NCBI GenBank assembly: GCA_905250125.1
Contig: CAJNOL010000035.1
Span: forward strand, 58,997-122,996
Direction of reading: 5' to 3'
DNA: 64,000 nucleotides
DNA from: Rotaria sordida
Taxonomy: Eukaryota > Rotifera > Eurotatoria > Philodinida > Philodinidae
The notes under the pieces are model-generated. The model was not told the origin of the DNA and made no database searches. It saw nothing but the letters and a program-made list of their open reading frames with translations. This document shows, in pieces, positions 1 to 10,861 of this stretch; the first letter of the stretch is position 1; each line of letters opens with the position of its first letter. The translations under genes were made by a program, and so were the position numbers.

Positions 1-60
1 TAACAAATAACAAAAATGTTATTGTTATCATTAACAAATAACAAAAAAAGTTACTGTTAT
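1..60. repeat. Imperfect tandem duplication, about 30 bp x 2
   Basis: Two adjacent units, 1-31 and 32-60, both start TAACAAATAACAAAAA and then diverge slightly. They abut the TTAA at which the piggyBac element is inserted. This is a simple A+T-rich duplication with no coding potential. Confidence 0.6.
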
Positions 61-2230
61 TAACCCTTTGGTTACGGAGTTTTTTATAGATAGATTTTTT
101 ATTTTTCGTTCTAAAATAGTGTGTAATGAGTTTCATTAGTATAGAGAAGCATTTAAAAGTGCTTTAAAGTATGATAGTCGTCAAAGCAACCTATCACACA
201 AAGTCCAACATTACCAATATCACACTGATAACGTGTATTCCTACGCTTTTTCTCGCGTCTGCTTGTATGATTACAAACTATACAAGCTCTTCGTGCACTT
301 TTTCCTGTTGCTGTTGCTGGAACTAGAGATGGAAAATGACGCGCAGTAAGACGTATGGGATTATCGCCGATAATCGGACGACCAATTGTATGTCTCGGCT
401 GAGCATATCTTTCAATCAATTGTCGAATCAGTTCATTGCGAAAATCTCCAAAATGAATAGATTTTTTGTGCTTCACTTTGAATAGCATATATGCGTTCAA
501 TGTTGATAAATCCAATAGATGAAAGAAGGATTTCTTGTACCATTTAATACTTTTTCGTAAGCATCCTACAAAACTGATTTGCATATCAGTTTTGTCAACT
601 GAGCCCATGTTTTCGTTGTAATGAACGATACACTCTGGTTTTTCAATTACTTTTTACGTCTTCCAATCATTTTTTCATGTTTCTATCATCCTTGACTGGT
701 GAATTGTACACACCATAATGACTTCTCGTTTATCTTGCCACTTCAAAACCATTACATTAGTAGTTTTGTTATAGTCAAAATCACCTTTTGTCAGTTTGCT
801 AAACTTAACTGGACCAAGACGGTTTTTACGTACAGTGCCACATGCACCGGTCTTGACTTCATGTAATTTTTCAAATAGACGAGAACTAGTATACCAGTTG
901 TCGAGAAAAAGTGAATGTTCCTTGTTCAGATACGGTTTCATCAAAGTCATCACTATGGAACCCGATTTTCCCAAATTTTGATCTAGGTCGATGTCGGTAG
1001 AAGAACCAGTATATACAATGAAATCCAACACTACTCCTATTTGGCAGTCGCAGATAACGAATATTTTTATGCCAAATCGATGACGTTTACCTTGTATATA
1101 CTGTTTGAACGCTAGTCAACCCTTCCAAAGAATAAGCGATTCGTCTATACATAAGTTTTAGTTAGGAATAACAAGTAATCTGAACTTCTTCCGTAGATCA
1201 TTTATCACTGATTTAATTTTATATAATTTGTCATCGTCCACTTGAGTTGAATCATCGTTAAAATGCAAATATTTCAAGAGCATAAAAAATCTGTCTTTAG
1301 AAAATAATTGACCGAACATAGGTGTAATAATCATTGGATCGGTTGACCAGTAGTCGAGGATCTTGTTCTTTTCAGTTACAGATATGAGCATAATTGTAGC
1401 TAGAAAAGTCTGTATTTCAGAGCGATTTGTCTGTGTACATTTTGCTTGATGCGAACTTGTTTTATATGTCGCATTGTTAGTAGAAAAGTCCTGATACTTG
1501 TTCATTTTTTCAACAATTAAATCAATCATTTTTTCATCGAACACTAATTCGAAAAAATCAAGAGGTGTGGCATCTTTCATAGCGTTTATGTTCGATGAAA
1601 GACCAGAATTTCTTTCGTCGAGATAGAAGAGATATGGCTTGAAAGCGGTTTTGCTCCAGTTTCGATCAGTAGATTGTTCTTTCGATGATGCTACTTCATC
1701 ATCCGATTCAACACTATCCACATCTGATGAATATACTTCACCAATTTCAATAGTAGAATCGTCTTCAGATTCACTAGCCATCTGAATTTCATGCGGATCA
1801 TTAGTTGTACACGTTGCCATATTCAGGAAAAAGTTTTTTGTAATGAATATCAATAATAAAATGTTTATATGGAGAGTCGCGTAGAATAATAAGAATTTAC
1901 TTCGATTCCGTGAGAATATATATCCAAAGATATGAGTTGTTTCTAGTGTGGAATCGAAATTTTATTTATATGAGAGCACCCGTTGAAAGAGAAACGAAAG
2001 ACAATACACCAGAATTTACTAGAACGTGGCAGAATGTGAGAAGCCGGCGTGTCAGAACGAAAGAGAGAGCATATATACAAATAGTGATGCGTGGTGATGA
2101 CTCAATAATGTTGCCAAGAAAAGAGAAAGAAGAAGAGTCTTTTCGATAAAGTATAAATGATATTATATTTAAAGTAATATCTGCAAAAGTTCAAAGCACA
2201 TATATGGGTCATCCGCAACCAAAGGGTTAA
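60..2230 (-). mobile_element. piggyBac-family DNA transposon, complete ends, inactivated
   Basis: The element is bounded by TTAA at 60-63 and 2227-2230, the target site that piggyBac elements duplicate. Just inside are terminal inverted repeats CCCTTTGGTTACGGA (left) and CCCTTTGGTTGCGGA (right, reverse complement), matching at 14 of 15 positions. It is about 2.17 kb long, which is normal for the family. One transposase reading frame runs on the minus strand from 1820 to 153. Both ends are intact, so the copy might be mobilised in trans if a related active transposase exists (inference). The closely matching ends suggest a fairly young insertion. Confidence 0.93.
153..1820 (-). pseudogene. piggyBac transposase (DDE_Tnp_1_7), four in-frame stops
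   Basis: From the ATG at 1820 (MATCTTNDP) a single frame of 556 codons runs to the stop at 153, against about 590 residues in the family. It shows an acidic N-terminus, the piggyBac core (around NKILDYWSTDP and RFFMLLKYLHFNDD), first catalytic Asp in CIDESLILWKG, second in DNWYTS, third in GSVDKTDM, and a C-terminal Cys-rich zinc-binding region starting RRACIVC. All three catalytic Asp positions are present. Four stop codons interrupt the frame at 1158-1160, 1116-1118, 675-677 and 654-656. There is no frameshift, so decay is by point substitution only. A longer start at 1853 exists but adds only a hydrophobic 11-residue leader. Confidence 0.9.
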
Positions 2231-3001
2231 TAATTGTATTTGCTATTACATATTAATATGAATTTATATTTTTATAAATAATATTTCGTCTATTGGATAT
2301 GACAATAACAAAAAAGAATTCATGAAACAATTCAACAAAAAAATTTCTTTTTTTGAAATTTCAGTTTGTTCGATTCATAGAATTATTTAACCTGTTTTAT
2401 TAATGTCACTATATCAGAATAACTCACAGTTCGATGACAAATTTCAATAGATAAAATTCAAATCAATAGGTTGTATTAATCATGTTTTTGCTCAACTGGT
2501 TAACGTTCATTTTAGATGAATTATTTTTCAAGAATATGCTCGGTAGAAATGAACTTAATAACTCTTGACTATTATCATAAGAAAGATTTTTATTAATACC
2601 ACTTAAGTCAAAATAAATTGAGAAAAAAAATCTTATTTTCCATTCTTCGCATATAGATTTAACTTTAACATGCAGCTACGAATTTTCTTTTGTTGTTCTT
2701 CGGTCGTATCAAATTGTGTAATCCAAAATAAATTTTATGAATAATTTTCACAGATCATATACAGATAAATATTTTTATATTCGTTTGAATTTTGTTTTTA
2801 ATCGATTTCAAATATAATTTAAAAATTTTCCTTGATTTTAAATAAACGAACTATGAACTTTCTAACTGTTGTGACAAATAAATCTAATGAGATTTCAAAT
2901 ATTTATTTTTATCTTAACTCTATAAACAATTATGATCTTTTTGATTACGGCAAATTTTATTTGTTCACATCATTTTTAAATAGAAAATTTTGTTTTTATG
3001 A
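2231..3001. other. A+T-rich intergenic stretch
   Basis: This lies between the piggyBac right end and the DCAF5 stop codon. Only short low-complexity frames occur on either strand. It probably holds the DCAF5 3' UTR. Nothing else was recognised. Confidence 0.5.
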
Positions 3002-6000
3002 TCACATTCTTCTTTCATCGTTGAAATAAAATTGTTCATTTTCTTCATGTTGAATTCTATTTCTCAATGTCTGTAATGTAGTAGCATAATTGGATGATGA
3101 ACGTTGACGTTTGAATGACATCATTGTTGGTGATTCTAACGAACGTTTTTCTGATTGACATGATGTAGTTCCTGTTATTTTTTCTTTAATCATTTGAACA
3201 TAATGAATACGATAATTTTTAGCAAGAGATACTATTGTAGGATGGCGAGAACGAGAAGATGGAGTATCAGATGGATTATTTGAATGTGTTATTGAATCAC
3301 TGAAACGCGAAAAGATTTATCTTTTTTTTTTTATTTTTTATTTTTTATTAAGAATTATTGAAATATTTACGTGAGATCTACTGTTTGACTATTGATTTCT
3401 TCTAGTGTGATTTCTTCTTCATCATCGTCATCTGATTGACTAATTCTAGATGTTTGATCATCATCACTTGAATCAATAATAAATGATAGATCATCACTAT
3501 CATCTATTAGAAATAAATAGAAAGCAAATGAAATAAGAAAAAAACAAACTAGAAAACTAAAATCTAACCATCACTATCATCATCATTATGACCACTTCCA
3601 AGTTCTCGTTGAAGAAGTGAATCAAAAAAAGCAAGCATACGTTTATCTTCGTCGTATCGTTCAATAGATGAATCATGATGTACAGAACCTTAATAATTAA
3701 AATGATGACATAATTCTATATTAAACTCAAGTTTCTTACCTGATTCTAATACAGCTCGTAAATAATCTCGCTGTGTATACATTTCTTGACGTCCGTTGAA
3801 TCTATTACTGTTGCTATCATTATTATTATTACGAGTTCGATATGGTGTCCACATCTAGACTAAATTCAGGTATATACATTTCTTGAAATTCTCAATGAAT
3901 GATTAAACTATTAAATCAAAAAGTAATTGATAATGAAAGAAATAACAAAATATAATTGAATTATTCAACTTTGTTTTGTTTTTAAAATGATTCCAATTTC
4001 AGAATTCTTTTCGGTTATTAAATATACTATTGTATATATGTATCTCTTGCATAACAAATATCTGAAGAAAGTTTAAATAACGATCAGTGATATTAATTGA
4101 ATGAAAAAAAAAACAGATACGAAATATTGTTTTGAGTTTAATTCATTTGAAAGAAAAAAAATGTAAATGATAATAAATATGAAGTTCATAAAATAAGAAA
4201 TGCATGATTTGACTGTTGAAAAATCATAATAAATATAGAGAACTTACGAGAGAACCACCTTTGAGTTCGGACTCAATGCATAAGGTAAATTCCACTAAGA
4301 CAGAAATGGAACTGATACCAGTACGAATTTCAGATTGGTCATTACCGGTATGTCTTATTAATTTTTTTGCTCTTAGCATCTCATAGAAAATATGTAATGC
4401 AACTTTGTTGAAAGTTGAATATATCAAATATTACTATTCACAGACGGAATAGCAGAATAATGCGTCAGCCCAGTGCCGGTGTGGATTTTCCACGATTGAA
4501 ATAAGATATGAAAAAATCCAAAAGTATGTGTGATCTTATGCTTTCCATTTAGAGTTATAACCATTTTAATGGAATTTTAACGATGATTTTTCGACTTGAA
4601 ATTTTGCTTACAAACACACCTGATTGTAACTATAATGTTTTTTAAAATTTTTCAACTCGTAAGAATGTTTCCTTCGCAAGATATTGTAATTCAAAAAAAT
4701 ACTTATATCTCATGAAAGAAACATTCTTTTGAGTTGAAAATTTCAGAATACTTTATTTACAAGTAAACTTGTGTATAGGCGAAATTTCAGTTCGAAAATA
4801 CCATCATTCAATTTATTGGCACATACCGTCCGATAGGTTGAAACTCCAGTAAAAACGTTATAACTCTGGAGAGAAGACTTAAGGCCACATATCCTTTTTG
4901 ATTTTTTCATACGCTTATTGGAATTCACGATATGTACAGAGCCCAAACTCAAAAACGATTTATCACTTGAAGAGATTCTTGTCTTTAGTCAATCTGATCA
5001 ACGACAAATCTGTACGATTAATAGCAATGACTGATGTTTCACTAATATTATCTATATAAATCGTATGAAAATAGATTATTCTATTTATAGATTCTTTTCC
5101 ATTGATTGACTTCTTTTTTATTTATCAATACACTTTCTCAAATAATATACAGTAATGAATGGAATCATTTTAAAAAATTGAATCAGAAATTTAGAAATTG
5201 AAGTAACTACTTTAAATTCTCTCTTATAGACTAAAATGAAAATAGATCATACTTTTATGACTTTTTCGACACCACTTGATACTAGTGTATGTAAACGTGA
5301 TGAATATCGAACTTGATTAACAACAGATCGATGTCCATGTAAAATCATATGAGCATTCCATACAAAATGATCTATGCATTAAAACAATACTTTTCTTTTT
5401 GACTGATAGAATTAAAACAAAATACTTGAACTGAGATGTGAACAAGATTGAAGTTGGAGTATATCTATTAAATTAGAATTTGCAAATAAAAAACAATGAT
5501 AACAAAAATTCTCATATGTCATAATTATGAAAACTTACTACTATCATCATTATTCGGTATTCGCCAAATATAAACATTAAAATCATCTGAACCTGATGCA
5601 ATATACTTTTAAAAAACAATAAATAATATTTTAAATAGAAGAAAAAAAAAGATACCTGATCATTATCACCAACAAAACAACCTGCTTTCATTGTACACAA
5701 ATTTACAAAATTATCCGCATCAAATTGACAAAATGCATGTGGGTGTTGAAGTTTGAAAAGTACAGGCGGTAATCGACGTCGAAGAGCATATAGAAGACTT
5801 CCATTATGATTAAAAGTAACACTCATACCTTCAATACCATCATCACTATTACTAGTTGACATTTTACGTGATGAAGATGTTGCTGCACCATAACGAAGTA
5901 CAGGACTAAAATGTGAATTAATTAGATTTAATGGTAATTTTAAATAGAAAAGAATTTTTCTCTATTAACGTTGCGTTCTTATATAAATTTCAGTCAATAG

Positions 6001-8065
6001 CAGTTATATGTGATTTTGTCGAGGCCACTTTCATTTATTTTAAAACAATTTACATCGACTTTTTCTTCATTATTTATTTATCAAGATCTGATGTTTTTTT
6101 CATATCACTCTACGTTTATTCACATTGTAGATATTGTTATAATACTCTTAATTTAGATAAATAATTGTCTGATAATAAAAATTCGTTTGACGAAATCATG
6201 TTCATATTTAATAAAACCGAAACAATGATCTTAAAATATGTTTTGTATGTATGAAAAATTATCTTTAACCGTTTGTCTACAAATGATTCAAAACTAGTTT
6301 CGATTACGTTGAATAATCATGTCTCATCGATTCTCACATTATTTTATGGAGTAATCAATATCATATATACTGAGCACTAAAATCGTCTCTTTTCAATGAT
6401 AGATGGATATCAATGGTCTACTAGTATTGTTCACGTTCTTTTGCAAGATTTATATCATAAATAACATGAAGAATCGTACTCATACTATTATGACATCTCT
6501 TAATAAATAACTATAAACAGTAGAAGAATATTTTTCGTCGATATATTAGGTTGAATCAATGACATGTGGTGTTACACAAAATCGATAATAAAATTTTGAA
6601 TTTTCATTATTTAATAAAGTCGATTGAAGCTGCATCTCGAGCTTTTTAGAGACACGCTTAAAGATAATTCATGATACGTATATATTTATTTATCCAAACT
6701 GAGAATATTATAAATATATCTGCAATTTGAGTAAGGTAGACTGATATGAAAAACATCAGATCTTGATAAGCAAATGACGAAGAAAAAGTCAATATAAATC
6801 GTTTTAAAATAAATCGAATGATCTATAGTGAAATTCGTTTCTGAAATAATATTTTATTGTATGAAAATAGACTAAATCTTGTTTAGACTTTTATTTTTAC
6901 ATCAATAATTGTGTCTTACTTTCTATTTTTTGTAGAAATCAAAAACCAAAAAGCATGATTGAGAAATCTATTTTCAATGAATATTCAATACATCTACACA
7001 CACACTCACATTATCATATCAATGTCAGCTGATAAAAAAAAAATATAGTTTAATAAATATATTCGTATCAAGTTTTAAATCTATAGAATTATTATAAGTT
7101 GTATGTATTGCAAAACAACTTTTACATCATCTTTTTTTTGTGAAAAACCATTTACCTTTTACATAGTCGAGTATCATATAGTTCAATGCCTTGTCGAGCA
7201 TTGGCTGTTGCAACTAAACATGTTTGTTGTGGATGAAATGTACATGAATGAAATGAACCATCGAATGATTCAGCAACAACAATTGATGGTTGATCATGTT
7301 CAGCTGCTGATGAAGCCGAACGTAAATCATATAAATGAATATGACCATCTTCGGTTGCTGCTATAAATACATCATTGTGTTGTGGTTGTACAGATAAAGA
7401 ATTGACTGGTGATGATTCAAGAAATACATCTACTAATTCATCTGCATAACCTCCATTTAATACTCTATAAATTACAAAAAAAAAATTAAACTATAAAAAA
7501 AAAACTTTGCATTGAATATTTATTTACTGGTGTTGTTTTTCAATATCATGTATAAGAATTTGTTCATCATTTCCTTTTTAACAAAAAATAAGAAAATGTT
7601 TCAAAACAAAATTCTTATTTTTGTTTTTCACTTACCTGCTGAAATAATACGTCGATTTTGATTATCAAATTTAATTGAAAATATATTACTTAAATGTGTT
7701 GCTTTTAATGATGTTGGTAAATGATTAGATTCATTAAAAAGTGTTTCGGTCATATTCCATATAACTACACGTTTATCATCACCACCTAAAAAATGATTTA
7801 ATTAATTTCTTATTCGCAATAGATATTTATTTATTTGTTTTTTTTTAAATTTTATTTAACCTGATGCAAGAAAAACACCATCGGAAGAAAAATCAAGTGC
7901 ATTTACACAACCGGAATGAGCATGTCCATCTTGACAGTATAATTTAGTATATAAATCAAAACGATGTTGTAAATATTTCGATCGATTAGAATTCCATTGA
8001 TTACATTTCAAAGCTTCATTACGTAGATTATGTATTAAATTAATTGGTTTATATCGATGTGTCAT
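3002..8065 (-). CDS. DCAF5: DDB1- and CUL4-associated factor 5 (WD40 repeat protein)
   Basis: Eleven exons join in frame to 603 aa: 8065-7861, 7785-7636, 7573-7528, 7464-7156, 5905-5656, 5605-5539, 5371-5253, 3854-3740, 3688-3569, 3503-3371, 3299-3002. The N-terminal WD40 propeller matches vertebrate DCAF5 block by block: HSGCVNALDFSSDG, GNDEQILIHDIE, FHSCTFHPQQTCLVATANA, YALRRRLPPVLF, GHRSVVNQVR, SSGVEKVIKMWTPYR, then RMLAFFDSLLQREL. The family serves as substrate receptor for the CUL4-DDB1 ubiquitin ligase. The usual WDxR boxes read YDLR and YDTR here. The C-terminal third is acidic and Ser-rich and much shorter than in vertebrates (about 940 aa). Most introns are 50-110 bp. Introns 4 (1.25 kb) and 7 (1.4 kb) are exceptions, and each contains a foldback repeat. 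Exon phases all agree. Confidence 0.9.
4243..4970. repeat. Degenerate foldback element in DCAF5 intron 7
   Basis: The two halves pair imperfectly around about 4690. AACATTCTTTTGAGTTGAAA in the right half faces TTTCAACTCGTAAGAATGTT in the left, and both halves carry a copy of the phrase 'agagttata' or 'taactctgga'. The element resembles the younger foldback at 57597-58246: both share the 'gagttcg(g/a)actca' ends and the same order of internal blocks. It is therefore probably an older member of the same family. Confidence 0.65.
5985..6850. repeat. Foldback element in DCAF5 intron 4
   Basis: The left part (about 6000-6160) and the reverse complement of the right part (about 6690-6838) share long blocks, including TTTATTTTAAAAC, GACTTTTTCTTC and TATCAAGATCTGATGTTTTT. 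A second pair is found further in (AATTATCTTTAA). The arms look roughly 75-85% similar by eye. It fills most of a 1250-bp intron whose neighbours are about 60-75 bp. Confidence 0.7.
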
Positions 8066-8179
8066 TTTAATCTAAAACGTTTCACATGTAGATAAGATAT
8101 TGTTCGAACAAAACAAAAAAAAAGAAGGAAAATAGAGAAGCAATAAAATGAATAACAATCAAAAGAAAAAACATTTTGT

Positions 8180-8515
8180 CTATTGCCAAAACAGTACACT
8201 GAATGCCATTGCAAGACAAAATATTGATACATATTGGCTTTTTCTTTGACCAATTCGAGCAAATTTCCAAAATGTACCACGAAATCTAAATTATATAAAT
8301 AATAACAAAACGATTATTAAGTATAATACAAACCCTGTTTTATAACGATCAAGTAATTTTGGATAGAAATCATGTATATAAGTACATGTACATATTAAAA
8401 GTAAAATGACAACAAGTAAACTTTGAAAGTTGAATAAAGCCGACTAGAATGATAAAAAAAAAGAATCCATTATGATAAATTATTTAAAAAACAAAAAAAA
8501 ATAGGAAAATACCAT
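8180..8515 (-). CDS. TMEM167A: KISH-A / TMEM167 secretory-pathway membrane protein
   Basis: Three exons encode exactly 72 aa, the same length as human KISH-A. Exon 1 holds only the ATG (8513-8515), exon 2 is 8443-8334 and exon 3 is 8285-8180. The product reads [20 protein letters not shown] and continues to [21 protein letters not shown] and MAFSVLFWQ, aligning nearly end to end with vertebrate TMEM167A. It has two hydrophobic segments, residues about 8-24 and 52-70. Family members are small Golgi/secretory-pathway proteins, and the Drosophila homologue kish is needed for constitutive secretion. It ends 114 bp upstream of the DCAF5 start on the same strand. The intron immediately after the ATG would hide this gene from single-exon ORF searches. 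The 5' UTR probably has its own intron. Confidence 0.92.
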
Positions 8516-8925
8516 CGTTTATTTAAATGGAATTGAAAAACTGTCTGATAAAATCTAGAAAAAACAAATCATCCAGCAAATAAAACGACATACGTTTCAA
8601 ATTGTTCATTGGATTGTCGATTAATGGAATTAATGTAGCAAAACGACATCTATAAAAATTATCAACATTAATTTCAAAAATCAAATAATCATATTTCTCA
8701 ATAAAAAATAAAAATTTTTTTTTTGTTTAAAAATATTTTTCTATGCATAGAATAATTGTTAAATGCAAGGAGGTAAATAGGCGCTTGCAGTGCCAATCCT
8801 AATGAGTTAATATTGAAAATTTTTTGCTTTGTCTCAATTAAATAATAATATTTTTGTTAGCTCATAAAAATTTTGTTCTGAATTCAATTATTCCTTTGTT
8901 TAAAATTCTTTCAAAATATATAACA
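8516..8925. promoter_or_regulatory. Divergent intergenic region between TMEM167A and BOULE
   Basis: About 410 bp separate the two divergent start codons. It must hold both 5' UTRs and probably a shared or back-to-back promoter (inference from geometry). It is A+T-rich with a 3' splice-like TTTTTTCTAG on the minus strand near 8555, consistent with a spliced TMEM167A leader. No certain TATA or initiator element was identified. Confidence 0.4.
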
Positions 8926-10861
8926 ATGTTAAATTTATACAATGGTACTGTTATGACAAACAATCGAAAATTACAAATTTTACTCGAAACAAAACTATCA
9001 ACAGATGATAAAGTACCGAAAACAGGACGAGTTTTACGAAATAAAATATTTGTTATTGGTTTTCCACCAAATGTATAAATAGTCTTTTTTTTTTCTTTTC
9101 TAATATTCATTTAAAGAAAGATTATTCATTTAGTGCACTGAGATGGATTTAGAAAAATTCTTTTCAAATTTTGGTTTAGTACGTGAAACTCGAATTGTCA
9201 AAGATGAAAATGGAGTAACTAAAGGGTATTATTAAAAATTTTAATTTTAAAATTAAAATAATTTTCTTTTATATAGATATGCATTTATTACATTTGCTAA
9301 AGAACGTTCAGTAATGCATGCGCTTGAGTATCGAGTAAATTTTTTCTTGATTGAAAAATAAAATTTTGATTGTGAAATTTTCTTAGGCACCACTTTATTT
9401 CATGGATAGAAAACTATCAATTAATCCAGCTATAAAAAAACAACATCAATTGATTCAAACAGAACGATGTTTATCATCATCAACAAGTATTGATACACCA
9501 TCAGATATGTCAAGTTCATCAAGTATTGGTTTTTTATTTTCTTTATCTATATTTAGTTATCAATTATTTATTTTTATATTTCATTTTAAAACAGATCATA
9601 CAAATGATCTTAATTCATTAACAAGTGCAAATGTTTTTCCCATGCTCTCGATGCCAATGGCATCTCAAGCAAATGAAGCAGCCATGCATCATTATTATAA
9701 TGCAGCATCACAACCATATTTTCACTTTAATTTACCATCTCATCCAGTTTATTGTGCATCTGGACCTGGTCCTATTTGGCATCATTACTTTTCAACAACA
9801 AGTAGTTATCCAGTAAGTATTTACAAAACAAAACGAAAATGATTTCATTAAATTCAATATTAAAATAGTAGAACTATACTTTAAAAAGAATTTTCTTTTC
9901 TTTTATGAAAATACATTCACACTGCAGAACAAACATTCGAAAGTATCTCATATATCAATTAATCTTTTTCGGATTCATACAGAAAAACATTTCAGTTATA
10001 TTTTATATATCTTCTTAAGAGAAATTCTAAATTTTTATCAGTCAAATTTGTCAATAAAGATGATTATACATATCATAACACTAATAACGTATTCCATCTT
10101 CAAATGAATACTTTTTTCTTTATTGAGAAAGTATTAGTCTTAAATAATAATTCAATTTTTTGCTCCTTTTTAGTCATGTACTTATATGCCAATGGCTCAC
10201 AATGGTAGTGAACTTCCAACATTATCCCAAGTAAATGGTGGTGTTTGTCATAATTCGGTATGCTTACGAAAAAAGTCTCCCGGCTGATTAATCGCTTTTA
10301 AGTTGAGACTGTATGCATCATGTAGACCCAAATGGACTATCAATACTCGGAAACTTTGCATAGAAAAAAGCCTTAATAAGAATAGTTGATTGTGAAACTT
10401 TAAAATATTTTCGTTGTTCATATCCTAAGATACAACCTTGATGAAATGGCGTCTTTTACATCGTTCATATACATTCGTAGAATCAATGTTTTTATTTCAG
10501 GATAGGAAAAACAAAAATATTTAGAACTTTCATGGTCAACTATTCCCGTTAAGGTTTATTCCTATTCAAAATTTCAAATCGAAATTCAAAAATAAGTTTT
10601 TCTGAGGGAAAAGACCACGGCATTGTATTGAAAAAAACTGTACAAATGTGATATATCGTCAACAATAAGTTATGGGATTGAACTCTTCGGAGATATTCAT
10701 AGGTCATTAGGATCCATATGATATACACGCTTCCAATTTAAGAACTATTCATCAGTTGAAGAACTTTCCTCGTTAGCGTTATACTTTATATATGTTGATA
10801 TTATTTATTTTAGATGATGCGATATACACATATTCCTGCACATAATAAAATATTACAATAA
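8926..10861 (+). CDS. BOLL: BOULE-like germline RNA-binding protein (DAZ family, one RRM)
   Basis: Seven exons give 260 aa: 8926-9072, 9134-9225, 9277-9334, 9387-9522, 9595-9812, 10174-10257, 10814-10861. The RRM covers residues about 37-115 with RNP2 IFVIGF and RNP1 KGYAFITF, then the DAZ-family signature DRKLSINPAIKKQ (human BOLL DKKLNIGPAIRKQ). The rest is Ser-, Tyr-, His- and Pro-rich, as in BOULE, with only a weak DAZ-like motif. BOULE proteins bind 3' UTRs and promote translation in meiotic germ cells. The start is the first in-frame ATG upstream of the RRM. The fourth intron (9523-9594) is 72 bp, a multiple of three without stops, so its retention would keep the frame. The last intron (556 bp) carries a foldback. 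AATAAA lies at 10869-10874. Confidence 0.87.
10340..10590. repeat. Small foldback in BOULE intron 6
   Basis: The reverse complement of 10345-10420 resembles 10500-10585. They share AAATATTT, CAACTATTC and TTAAGG in the same order, with scattered mismatches. The loop is about 80 bp. It accounts for part of the unusual length of this intron. Confidence 0.55.

Noticed and set aside
1910-2149. Plus-strand 79-codon frame inside the piggyBac element
   Set aside because: It lies in the non-coding end of the transposon, has no domain and no homologue was recognised.
7103-7366. Plus-strand 87-codon frame within DCAF5 exon 4
   Set aside because: Antisense to a well-supported WD40 exon.
8062-8280. Minus-strand frames of 62-72 codons overlapping TMEM167A exon 3
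   Set aside because: They are shifted-frame shadows; the KISH-A alignment fixes the true frame.
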